From Bacillota bacterium (GTDB lineage Bacteria; Bacillota; Clostridia; Acetivibrionales; DSM-1351): DNA of 64,000 bases. Shown here one piece after another: positions 52,112 to 62,100 of this stretch (within the stretch, counting starts at the first letter, position 1; the number at the start of each line of letters is the position of its first letter). The notes under the pieces are model-generated. The model had not been told where the DNA came from. It saw nothing but the letters and a program-made list of their open reading frames with translations, and searched no databases. Where the stretch lies: NCBI GenBank assembly GCA_023400235.1, contig JAEXFI010000046.1, positions 13,431-77,430 of the forward strand, read 5' to 3'. The position numbers were made by a program, and so were the translations under genes.

Positions 52112-53944
52112 ATGAAAAATATAGTTTATATAGTGTGGGAAAATATAAAGAGCCTATTTTCCAGAAAACTCGCAAACAAGCTGGTACTTCTTTTTTCTGC
52201 AATAATCATACTTACAATAATTTCTTTGACCTTTGTCTCCTATAAGATAATAGAAAGGGAGTCAACAAGGAGTATCATTGATGCAAACAGAAACAATCTT
52301 ACCTTGATTAACAAGACTATAGACAGTTATTTCAACGATATTAACCAGGCATCTTTGCCTAATATAAAGTATGACAATATTATGAATGCCTTGTTAGGGG
52401 TAACGGATGAATTATCTGCAGAGGCTTATTTGGAGGATTATATCCGAAGCATGTTTTATTCCCGCAATGATTTCGAGGGGATTTGCCTTTACATAGTTGA
52501 GCAGAATTGTTACTACTATATCACCAGGGGGGACGGTATGGTTTTGAAAGTCAGAAAAAACTATAATACCAATATCCCCAAGGAAGACTGGTATGTAAAA
52601 ACTTTAAAAAGCAAGAACAACATCTACATTGAATCTCTTTTTATGACAAAAGACAGAGCCTATTCAATAAATCAGGAAAAGTGCTTTTTTGCTTATCACA
52701 GGGCAATTACCAACATTGTGGATAAAAAACCCTATGCCGTTTTAACCTTCTTCTGCAATTATAGTACCTGGAATGAAATAATAAGGAATACCTCACTTAC
52801 AGACGGTGAGCAGCTTATATTCATGAGCGGGGATGGCAGAACCTTCTATTCCAATGACAGAGCCAACTATAAATACTTTAGCCGGCCGGATTTCAAGGCT
52901 CAGCTTCAAAAATCCGGTACAAATATGTTTGATTGGAATTATGAAGATATTAGTTACCTCACAATTTACAATTCTTCAGATAACATGAAATTCAAGCTGG
53001 TAAAAATGATTCCGTATAAGAAAATATACCATGCAGCTCAGACCAACAGGTCATTGGGTATATTTGTGGGTTGTATAATTCTGGTTGTTTCTGTCATATT
53101 GGTTATACTGTCCTCCAATGCAATAACCAAGCCGGTTAAAAAGCTTACTAAAAAAATGAATAGCTTCAGTGAAGGAAAATTTGACCTGGAGGCAAAAGTA
53201 GAGGGCAATGATGAAATTGCTGAACTTACCAAACAGTTCAATCTTATGGTGGCAAAAATTAATGATTTAATTAATGAGGAATACAAGACAAAGATTGAAG
53301 AAAAGAATGCAATTTTAAAGGCACTGGAAGCAGAGCTTAATCCTCATTTTTTATACAATGCGCTGCAGGCAATATCAACTACTGCCTTAAAAATTGAAGC
53401 CTTTCATATAAGTGACATGGTGGATGCGCTTGCCTCTACCTTCAGATATACCATTAACGGAAAGAATCTTGTGAGACTTGAAAATGAAATAAAATATATA
53501 GATGACTACCTGATTATCCAAAAGGCCCGATTCGGCAGCAGACTTACGGTAACATACGAATTGGAGGATAATGTGCTGGATGCTCTTATACCCAAGATAT
53601 CCATACAGATTCTTGTTGAAAATTCCATAAAGCATGTCCTGGAGAAAAGCTATACATCTGTAGCTATTATTATTAAGGCCTGTCAGAAGGGGAATGATGT
53701 AATGATTTCTGTCAGGGACAACGGTCCGGGAATATGCCCTGAAAGATTTCAGCAGATAAAATACTATTTGAATAACGACAGCCCGCAAAAGGAAAACAAC
53801 GCAATCGGCTTAAAAAATCTTGACACACGTCTGCACCTGCTTTATAAGGACAAGTCCAGCCTTAATATACAGGCTGATAGTACAGGGACCACAATAAGCT
53901 TTATAATTCCTGAAGGCAGGAACAAGGCAGAGAAAAATAAATAA
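52112..53944 (+). CDS. YesM-type sensor histidine kinase
   Basis: This 610-residue membrane sensor has a TM1 near residues 20-45, an extracellular sensing region to ~310, a TM2 (~312-335) and a HAMP linker. The His_kinase domain carries ELNPHFLYNALQAIS with the phosphorylated His, followed by an ATPase domain (QILVENSIKHVL, RDNGPGIC, GLKNLDTRLHLLY). It would sense an extracellular sugar cue and phosphorylate the adjacent AraC-type response regulator. The pair is placed inside the sugar ABC/glycosidase locus, as in other Firmicutes. Confidence 0.93.
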   Translation: MKNIVYIVWENIKSLFSRKLANKLVLLFSAIIILTIISLTFVSYKIIERESTRSIIDANRNNLTLINKTIDSYFNDINQASLPNIKYDNIMNALLGVTDELSAEAYLEDYIRSMFYSRNDFEGICLYIVEQNCYYYITRGDGMVLKVRKNYNTNIPKEDWYVKTLKSKNNIYIESLFMTKDRAYSINQEKCFFAYHRAITNIVDKKPYAVLTFFCNYSTWNEIIRNTSLTDGEQLIFMSGDGRTFYSNDRANYKYFSRPDFKAQLQKSGTNMFDWNYEDISYLTIYNSSDNMKFKLVKMIPYKKIYHAAQTNRSLGIFVGCIILVVSVILVILSSNAITKPVKKLTKKMNSFSEGKFDLEAKVEGNDEIAELTKQFNLMVAKINDLINEEYKTKIEEKNAILKALEAELNPHFLYNALQAISTTALKIEAFHISDMVDALASTFRYTINGKNLVRLENEIKYIDDYLIIQKARFGSRLTVTYELEDNVLDALIPKISIQILVENSIKHVLEKSYTSVAIIIKACQKGNDVMISVRDNGPGICPERFQQIKYYLNNDSPQKENNAIGLKNLDTRLHLLYKDKSSLNIQADSTGTTISFIIPEGRNKAEKNK

Positions 53945-54018
53945 TGGAGCAAGGAGGTACCTGGACCATGCATTTCTGCCATGAGGTCATATGAGAAATA
54001 CTGGTCAGGGGCATTAAT

Positions 54019-55623
54019 ATGTTTAAGGTTTTAATTATTGACGATGAAGAACCGGCGAGAGAAGCAATAAAGATCTTGGCTGACTGGAACAGTGTAAATA
54101 TTTACGAGGTTTTTGAGGCATGGGATGGGAAAAACGGCATAAGACTCATTGAAGAAAAAAAACCTGACATTATTCTGGTTGATATGAAAATGCCAGGAAT
54201 GGACGGTATGCAATTACTCCGTATTGTTCAAAGCCAGTATCCTGACCTGGCGGTTATTGTAATCAGCGGGTTTGATAATTACGAATATACACGCCAGGCT
54301 TTACACTCAAAGGTTATGGATTATCTGTTAAAGCCCATTAAAAGAAATGAGCTCAATGCTGCACTGGAGAAAGCCGTTGCGGCTATTTCAGACAGAAGGA
54401 AAACCCAAAGTCGGCACATAGATAAAAATATCCTGCTGAATCTGTCTCTTCCAAGCCTGAAGGAGAAAGTATTTCTTGCTGCCATGGAAGGAAGTCTCAG
54501 TCAGCAGATGAGAGAAATATACAGGGAAATCATAGATGACGGAAATAGAAAAAAATATTATTCTATTATAATTTTCAGAATCATGAATTATGAGGAGGTC
54601 AGCGGTAAGTACTTCGGAGATACGGGACTGACTCAATTTGCAGTTTCAAATGCAATTAACGAGCTGTTTAGTGAAGAGGTTGAGTGCTTCAATTTAATTA
54701 ATCCCAAGGTTGAGAATGAGATAATAGCAATAATTTCCCTGGAAGAGGACTGTAATGAACGACATAATGGCTATCAGCATTTAATACATAAATCCCAGAA
54801 AAAGCTGAAGGAACTGTTTGAATTAGTTATTATGGCTGGGGCCGGAAGCTTTTATGAGGGCATCGACGCCTTGAAGGAAGCTTTCCTGGAGGCAGAAAAA
54901 AATATTAATGGTTTTGATATTATAAATAAGCTTAGCAGCAGTGCAAATTCCTCTCCTCAAAATAAAAGCACAAAGAAGGAGACCCTGCTGGGAAAAAAGG
55001 ATCTGATTTTTAACGCCATTGAGGGAGGAAGCCTGTCATATACCAAAGGTATAATCGGTGAATTTATTGATAAACTGGAGCAGGTGGGATATCTTAGCCT
55101 GAGAGATGCAAACAGAATATTTGATGAGCTTCTGCTTATACTAAACAATTTTTCAATGGTTAAAGGCTTTGAGGCAAATGAGCTGCTGTCCTACTTTCAA
55201 AGCCTGTCGAAAACCCTCTGCAATTTTGAACAGTTTAAAAAGTGCTTGCTCAATGTAACAGAGCTGTTTTACAGTCTTGCAAGAAAGCAGATAAAAAATG
55301 ACAATCTCAATATTTACGAGATTAAAGAGTATATCGACAGTAATTACTGCCAGGACATAAAAATTTCTATTTTTACAGATAAGTACTTTTTAAGCAGGGA
55401 ATATTTGATGAAGCTTTTTAAGAATGAGTTTGGCTGCGGAATATATGAATATGTGCTCAGGGTGAGAATGGAAAAGGCCCGGGAGCTTATTGCAGACCCT
55501 GACGTGAAAATTCAAAGTATCGCTCAAATGTTAGGCTACAGTGACAACAACTATTTCAGCAAAGCCTTCAGGAATTATTTCAAAATCTCTCCGTCTGATT
55601 ATAGAAATACCCTGATAGGTTAA
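54019..55623 (+). CDS. YesN-type response regulator (REC + AraC)
   Basis: This 534-residue protein has an N-terminal receiver (residues ~1-120) with the acidic pair IIDDEEP, the phospho-acceptor Asp in IILVDMKMPGMDG and the Lys in YLLKPIKRNE. A central region (~130-420) of unknown fold follows. The C-terminal AraC HTH (~435-530) contains IKISIFTDKYFLSREYLMKL and YSDNNYFSKAFRNYFKISP. It is the partner of the kinase 75 bases upstream. It probably activates the solute-binding protein and GH13 genes. Confidence 0.94.
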   Translation: MFKVLIIDDEEPAREAIKILADWNSVNIYEVFEAWDGKNGIRLIEEKKPDIILVDMKMPGMDGMQLLRIVQSQYPDLAVIVISGFDNYEYTRQALHSKVMDYLLKPIKRNELNAALEKAVAAISDRRKTQSRHIDKNILLNLSLPSLKEKVFLAAMEGSLSQQMREIYREIIDDGNRKKYYSIIIFRIMNYEEVSGKYFGDTGLTQFAVSNAINELFSEEVECFNLINPKVENEIIAIISLEEDCNERHNGYQHLIHKSQKKLKELFELVIMAGAGSFYEGIDALKEAFLEAEKNINGFDIINKLSSSANSSPQNKSTKKETLLGKKDLIFNAIEGGSLSYTKGIIGEFIDKLEQVGYLSLRDANRIFDELLLILNNFSMVKGFEANELLSYFQSLSKTLCNFEQFKKCLLNVTELFYSLARKQIKNDNLNIYEIKEYIDSNYCQDIKISIFTDKYFLSREYLMKLFKNEFGCGIYEYVLRVRMEKARELIADPDVKIQSIAQMLGYSDNNYFSKAFRNYFKISPSDYRNTLIG

Positions 55624-55742
55624 GAGGTTATACAGTACACATTTTTACCACTAAGATATCACTTATCTATATTTTATACATATGGATATCTCGCTAAGAT
55701 GTAACTATACCAAAATTACATTTTACAAGGAGGAAATCAATA

Positions 55743-57053
55743 ATGAAAAAAGTACTAAGTCTGGGTGTAAGCTTGGCGGTGCTGGCCGGTATCTTCAGTG
55801 GCTGTGGCAGTTCGTCCGCACCTTCCGATACAACTGCACAGGCCTCACAAACATCCTCTGTGGCAACAGCTACAGATTCAAAGGAAGCCAAGCCGGTAAC
55901 CATTTCTATTCTGCAAAGTCAGGCGGAGTATACGGATGCATATAATGCATATGTAAGCGAATATAAAAAGGTAGCTCCCAATGTGACCATAGATCTGCAG
56001 GTAATGCAGGCAGACTATCCCACAGTCCTGAAGTCTAAAATCGCAGCGGGTACAATTCCAGATATTTTTATGACGACAGCAGGCGGAGAATTGAAAGCCT
56101 ATGCGGAATATTCGGCAGATTTGTCAAATGAACCGCTGGCAAGTGCTATGCTCGATGGTGTAAAGAAGGACATGACCTATGACGGAAAATTAATGGGAGC
56201 TCCGCTGGTAATGGATACCTTCCCGTTGATTTATAACAAGAAGCTGTTTGCAGAGGCAGGCATAACCGAGTTGCCAAAAACCCTCAGTGAATTGGAGGCA
56301 GTTTGCCAGCAGCTGACTGCAAAGGGTATCACTCCATTCTCAAACGGATACAAGGAGTGGTGGGTTCAAAAGCATATATTCCAGCATTTTATTGCGGGAG
56401 AAAGCTCTGACTCCGCCAAGCTGGTAAATGATTTTATTGCAGGAAGCACAAAGTTTGCAGATCATGCTACATTGATGAATTATTTTGACTTTATAGATAT
56501 TACAGTAAAATATGGCGCTCCAAAGCCGCTGGAAAGTGACTTTAATGCTCAGATTGGCACTTTTGCCAATGGAAAGGCCGCAATGATCACCGGACAGGGT
56601 CAATGGGTTGAATCAGGAGTCACAAAAATAACTCCCGACTTCGACTTTGGCGTAATGCTGTATCCTGTAAGTGAGGATGCAGGCAAGGCTAATGTGTGCG
56701 CGGGCTCAGCACAGTGCTTAAGAGTAAACAAGGATTCAAAGGTTTTAGAAGATGCAAAGAATCTTCTTAACTGGTTGTATACCTCCGACTACGGAAAAAC
56801 CTGGTTTGGCGGAATTGCCAAGGTTATAGGGCCTGTTAAGGATATTGCCGCTCCTGATATGAAGCTTCCAAAGGCATTTGTTGAACTGACAAAGGCTACA
56901 CCCTCCTCCGGTGCTCCTGTTAATTATTCACTGGACAGCTTCCATCAGAAATTTGGTGAAATAATGCAGTCATACATAGGAAAGACAAAAACAAAGGAAC
57001 AGGCAATAGATGAAATTCAAAAAGCCTGGGTAAAACTTGGCGCAGCAAAGTAA
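55743..57053 (+). CDS. Sugar ABC transporter substrate-binding lipoprotein
   Basis: This 436-residue extracellular solute-binding protein (family 1) has signal/lipobox IFSGC (Cys21) and a Ser/Thr spacer (residues ~22-45). The binding domain has ILQSQAEYTDAYNAYVSEYK, IPDIFMTTAGGE, NGYKEWWVQKHIFQHF and FANGKAAMITGQGQWV. It delivers an oligosaccharide to the two permeases upstream. It has a good AAGGAGG before the ATG. A terminator follows at 57166. Confidence 0.93.
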   Translation: MKKVLSLGVSLAVLAGIFSGCGSSSAPSDTTAQASQTSSVATATDSKEAKPVTISILQSQAEYTDAYNAYVSEYKKVAPNVTIDLQVMQADYPTVLKSKIAAGTIPDIFMTTAGGELKAYAEYSADLSNEPLASAMLDGVKKDMTYDGKLMGAPLVMDTFPLIYNKKLFAEAGITELPKTLSELEAVCQQLTAKGITPFSNGYKEWWVQKHIFQHFIAGESSDSAKLVNDFIAGSTKFADHATLMNYFDFIDITVKYGAPKPLESDFNAQIGTFANGKAAMITGQGQWVESGVTKITPDFDFGVMLYPVSEDAGKANVCAGSAQCLRVNKDSKVLEDAKNLLNWLYTSDYGKTWFGGIAKVIGPVKDIAAPDMKLPKAFVELTKATPSSGAPVNYSLDSFHQKFGEIMQSYIGKTKTKEQAIDEIQKAWVKLGAAK

Positions 57054-57165
57054 CAGTCGTATGTCCGGTGTTAAGTGAAGTCAGGTGTGTGCCTGCAATA
57101 AGGAAATGCTTTGGTACTTACCCGGCATATTTGATTAGAACCGGAAACAGAATTTTCTAAAATAC

Positions 57166-57206
57166 ATCCAGGGAGGACCATGCTCTCTGGATATATTTTA
57201 TTTTTA
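57166..57206 (+). terminator. Terminator after substrate-binding protein
   Basis: ATCCAGGGAG pairs with CTCTCTGGAT (10 bp, one wobble), followed by ATATTTTATTTTT. Confidence 0.8.
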
Positions 57207-57283
57207 GTGAGAAGGTATTTGTCATGTTTTAAATGCGGCTTTGTTGGTGCGGACTCAGGTTGAATGGCAGAGAGGATAGGATT

Positions 57284-58972
57284 ATGGATAGAAAATGGTG
57301 GAAAGAGGCGATTGTATATCAAATTTATACCAGAAGCTTTTATGATTCAAATGGGGATGGTATAGGGGATTTAAAGGGTGTCATTCACAAACTGGATTAC
57401 CTTAAGTACCTGGGTATTGACGTCATATGGCTTTGTCCGGTGTACGATTCCCCAAATGATGATAATGGATATGATATTTCCGATTATTATGGAGTTATGA
57501 AGGAATTTGGAACATTAGAGGACCTGGAAGCTCTATTTTATGAAGTACATAAAAGGGACATGAAAATTATAATGGATCTTGTAGTAAATCATACCTCTGA
57601 TGAGCATAAATGGTTTGTGGAGGCAAGAGCAGATATAAACAGCAGCAAGCGGGACTATTATATTTGGAGAAAGGCAGAAGAGGGGTGTGAGCCAAATAAT
57701 TGGAAATCCTATTTCGGAGGCTCTGTGTGGGAATATGACGAGGTCACAGGTGAATATTACCTTCATTTGTTTTCAAGAAAGCAGCCGGATTTAAACTGGC
57801 TGAATCCGGAGGTGAGGGATGAAATATTTAAAATGATGCGTTGGTGGCTTGATAAAGGGATTGACGGCTTCAGGATGGATGTGATCAACTTGCTTAAAAA
57901 GCCTGAAGGGTTGGTCAATTCTGACCGGGCGGCTGCAAACGGCGACAAATATGTTTTTGACGAGGACCTGTATGCCAATCAACCTGGAATGCATGAAATC
58001 CTTCAGGAGATGAACGAGAAGGTATTAAGCAGGTACGATTGCATGACTGTGGGGGAAACGGTAAATGTCACAGTGGATTCAGGCCTCTTATATACCCAGG
58101 AGTCAAGAAATGAGCTGAATATGATATTCCAGTTTGAATTGATGGGAATAGACACAGGCAAAGGCGGAAAATGGGACGTTATTGACTGGAAGGTATGTGA
58201 CTTTACAAAAATCCTCTCAAAGTGGCAGAAGGAATTGCACGGCAAAGGATGGAACAGCCTGTTCCTGAATAACCATGACAATCCAAGGTCTGTTTCACGG
58301 TTTGGGGATGATGGGGTTTACAGGGAAAAATGTGCTAAAATGCTTGCGACTATCACTCATACTCTTGAAGGTACTCCATATATCTACCAGGGTGAGGAAA
58401 TTGGCATGACAAATGTAGAATTCCAGTCCATTGAGGATTACAGGGATATTGAAACCTTAAACTTTTATAAGGAAATGGTTTTTGAGCAGAAACAGGATGA
58501 AAAGAGGGTAATGGAGCTGATTTACAGAAGAGGAAGGGATAATGCCCGCACTCCCATGCAGTGGAACAACGGCGAAAATGCCGGTTTCAGCTCGGGGATT
58601 CCCTGGATAAGGATTAACCCCAACCATCAGTATATCAATGTAGAAAATGATGTACAGGACGAAAACTCCATCCTTAATTATTACAGAAAAATAATTAAAC
58701 TCAGAAAAGAGAATCCTGTATTGATTTACGGTCAATATATTCCATTGGTTGAAGACAGCAACAGCATAATTTCATATGTCAGGAAATTGGAGGATGACTG
58801 CGTTTTGATAATATTGAATTTTTCAAGGCAATCCTCTCAATTTGATATGAAGGTTGTTCCAAAGTATAAGAAAGCCCGGTTGCTTTTGTCCAATTACTCC
58901 TCATTTGATGTAACCATTGCAGAGGACTTGGTATTAATGCCTTATGAAGCCAGGGTATACAGGCTGTGCTGA
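57284..58972 (+). CDS. GH13 alpha-glucosidase / oligo-1,6-glucosidase
   Basis: This 562-residue cytoplasmic retaining glycosidase (no signal peptide) hydrolyses imported oligosaccharides. It has conserved GH13 regions: DLVVNHTS, GFRMDVINLL with the nucleophile Asp, the acid/base Glu in TVGETVNV, and FLNNHDNPRS with the stabilising Asp. It starts DRKWWKEAIVYQIYTRSF, as oligo-1,6-glucosidases and trehalose-6-phosphate hydrolases do. Specificity (isomaltose, sucrose, trehalose-P) cannot be read. ATG 57284 is chosen because GAGGAT lies upstream and longer starts lack a site. Confidence 0.93.
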   Translation: MDRKWWKEAIVYQIYTRSFYDSNGDGIGDLKGVIHKLDYLKYLGIDVIWLCPVYDSPNDDNGYDISDYYGVMKEFGTLEDLEALFYEVHKRDMKIIMDLVVNHTSDEHKWFVEARADINSSKRDYYIWRKAEEGCEPNNWKSYFGGSVWEYDEVTGEYYLHLFSRKQPDLNWLNPEVRDEIFKMMRWWLDKGIDGFRMDVINLLKKPEGLVNSDRAAANGDKYVFDEDLYANQPGMHEILQEMNEKVLSRYDCMTVGETVNVTVDSGLLYTQESRNELNMIFQFELMGIDTGKGGKWDVIDWKVCDFTKILSKWQKELHGKGWNSLFLNNHDNPRSVSRFGDDGVYREKCAKMLATITHTLEGTPYIYQGEEIGMTNVEFQSIEDYRDIETLNFYKEMVFEQKQDEKRVMELIYRRGRDNARTPMQWNNGENAGFSSGIPWIRINPNHQYINVENDVQDENSILNYYRKIIKLRKENPVLIYGQYIPLVEDSNSIISYVRKLEDDCVLIILNFSRQSSQFDMKVVPKYKKARLLLSNYSSFDVTIAEDLVLMPYEARVYRLC

Positions 58973-59153
58973 GCAGTAAGGGCCATTGACCCTGATTGTC
59001 CGACGGCTATAAAGAGATATCACATTATTACCTTTTAGTGTCTACAAAATTACATTACTTTTTTATTTGAATAAATATAACATTATTTATATGGCCCACA
59101 ATAGGAATTCTCATAATACAAATTAATTGAAGTTATTAAAGGAGGAAAGATTT

Positions 59154-62100
59154 ATGTTAAAGAAGAAAGGGTTTTTTAGGCTGCTGGCGGGTTTATTGGC
59201 CGTGTGCATCCTTAGTCTGAGCCTTCCTGCTCCGACAATGGCTGCATATTCCTTTAATCAGTCAGACATAGAAAGAGGAATGACTGCTTTCTTGAATAAA
59301 CATTATAGAAGCGGTGATATTCATACTTCTCATTTCTGGGAAGCTGCATATTCCCGCGAATTGCTCTATGCATACTATGAATTGACAGGAAAGAACCTGG
59401 ATAAAATCAGTGAAACCTGGTATTGGTTTGAACAGGATCATGCTGTAAACCGTTTTGGAAATGAGCATTGCTGGATATCCAGTGATGGCGATTGGACGGA
59501 CGACTACTCATGGCAGGCTCAATTCTCAATGTCCGCGTATGCCGCCACCGGCGACCAGCACATACTTGACCAGGCAAAATGGCACTTTGACTATTTATAC
59601 TCAAATAATACCGATGATACCTTTGGCGGGGGTATGTGGCGCGAACGCGGTGTGAGGGATCAGAAGGACATACCCACCAACGGCTTTGCCATTGTTGCCG
59701 CCCAGCTGGCAAAATACTACCCAGATGAAAAAATTCATAATAATCTGACCGGTACCGACATGACCTACCAGGAAATCGCAGCAGATTTATATGGCTGGAT
59801 GAAGGAAAGCTTCATGCGGGAGGATGGAGGTATAGAAAACTCCTTTACCACAGAAGGACGGTATTGGGATGACAACCTTTATACATATAACGCAGGAATA
59901 TTCATTGAACTTGCAGCATATCTGTATGACCTTACCAAGGACGAAAGCTATTTGGCAGATGCGCGCAAGGCCACTGATTTCGCAAAAGCACACTTCACAA
60001 CCGGTGCGGACCAAATCGTAGTTTATGAGGATGATGTTGGAGGCGGAGGACTTTACAGGCCTGACCCTACCAACAGCTATGAAGTTGTATTCAGAGGTAT
60101 TTTGATGCGTGGGGTATACAAACTGATCACACTTGGCGGACAGACCCAGTACATAGATTGGTTAACTAAAAACGCCCAGGCAGCCTATAATAACAGAAGT
60201 GGGGATGATTTGACAGCACCTAACTGGAATACTCCATATGACGGTACTGCTGTCAGACCTACGGCAAATGCCACAGGACTTACCCTGATGTGCTACAGTA
60301 TGCTGGTTTCACAGCCAAGCCGCTTGGCAGGAAAGGTGGAGGCTGAAAGCGGAGTAAAATATGGCACTGCATACAAACAGGCTGACCATGCGGCTTCTGG
60401 AGGGTATATTACCGGAAGTATTGACCATGAGGGGGCCGCAGTGGAATTTTCCAACTGCGCTGAAACCCAGAAGCTGGCTGTGGCATATTGCTCAGGGCTG
60501 GACGACTCCAAGCTGAGCTTATATATAAATGATGTGTACAGCCAGGACTTGAACTTTGAAAACACAGGAGGCTGGGACGGAGCTTATACGGAAAAAATAT
60601 TTGATGTAAGCATTCCAGAAGGTGCAACTATCAAAATCCAGTATGATGACGGCTGTGGTGCTGCAAATATAGACTATATAAGGCTGATATCAGATGTGGA
60701 GGCAGATAAATCCACACTGGCTGAAAGTATAAACAGTGCCATGGAACTCTCGCAAAACGATTATATCCCGGCTAGCTGGGCCTTGTTACAACCGGCCATA
60801 GATGCCGCACTTGAGGTGTATAACAAGGCAGATGCCCTGCAGGCTGAGGTGGATTCGGCGGTTGTTGCACTAAAGGCAGTGGTGGACGGTATGGAAACTG
60901 TTCGATATGTAGGTAAGGTGGAGGCCGAAAAGGGCAAAATGTATGGAACTGCGTATAAACAGGCTGACTCTGGTGCATCTGAAGGCTTCATGGTGGGAAG
61001 TATTGACCATGTTGGTTCGGCCTTTGAATTGAAAAATTGTGCTGCTTCCACAAAGCTTATAGTGGCTTATGCATCCGGCTTGGACAATCCAAAGCTTAGC
61101 TTATACATTGACGGGGTTCACAATCAGGACCTGACCTTTACCAAAACAGGAGGCTGGGGAGGCAACTTCGCACAAAAGAGCTTTGATGTAGCAATTCGAG
61201 AAGGTGCAACTATAAAATTCCAGTATGATTCAGGTGATTTTGCTGCAAACATTGATTATATCGGATTGACAAGTACTGATACGTCAGCACTTGCGGAAAA
61301 AATCAACGAAGCAAGAGCACTTGTACAGCAGGCCTATACGAAAGAGTCGTGGGAAACCCTGCAAGCTGCAATAACCACGGCATCAGGTATTATTGCGTCA
61401 ATTCCTACGCAGGAAGAAACAGACACTGCAGTTAGTGATTTACAGTCCGTAATAGATGGTCTGCAGCCTTATCCTGTAAACTATTCAGGAAAAATAGAGG
61501 CAGAAATCGGAACGATGTATGGAACTACGTACAAACAAGCCGACCAGGCTGCCTCAGGCGGATTTATAGCAGGCAGCATAGACCATGCGGGCTCAGCCTT
61601 TGAGCTGATAAACTGTGCAGCCGCAAAGAGCCTGATAGTAGGGTATGCCTCAGGCAAAAGCAATCCAAAGCTTAGCCTCTATATAAATGGTGTGGACACT
61701 CAGGATTTGACCTTCACAAATACCGGAGGCTGGAACGGAGCAGGCAGATATGCCGAAAAGACCTTTGAGGTAGATATTCCCACAGGGGCAAGCATTAAAT
61801 TCCAATTTGATTCGGGGGATGCGGCGGCAAATATAGATTACGTTATTATCCCGGCAGACAAGACCGGGCTGGCTCAAAAGGTGGGTGAGGCACAAGGTCT
61901 CACAGAGGAAGAGTATACGGCAGAATCCTGGGCCATCTTACAGTCTGCATTAAGCTCCGCAGTGAGTGTCAACAGCAACAAGGGTGCAACACAGGAGGAA
62001 GCAAATGCTGCGCTTGGAACTCTCAATGCCGCAATTGCCGGTCTTCATATCAGGCCACTGCAGGTTCCGGCTCCCACAGCTGCACCCGCAGGAGGAACGT

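Noticed and set aside
60330..61860. Direct repeats as a CRISPR or IS array
   Set aside because: The repeats are ~580 bp, in frame and encode protein domains of one large gene.
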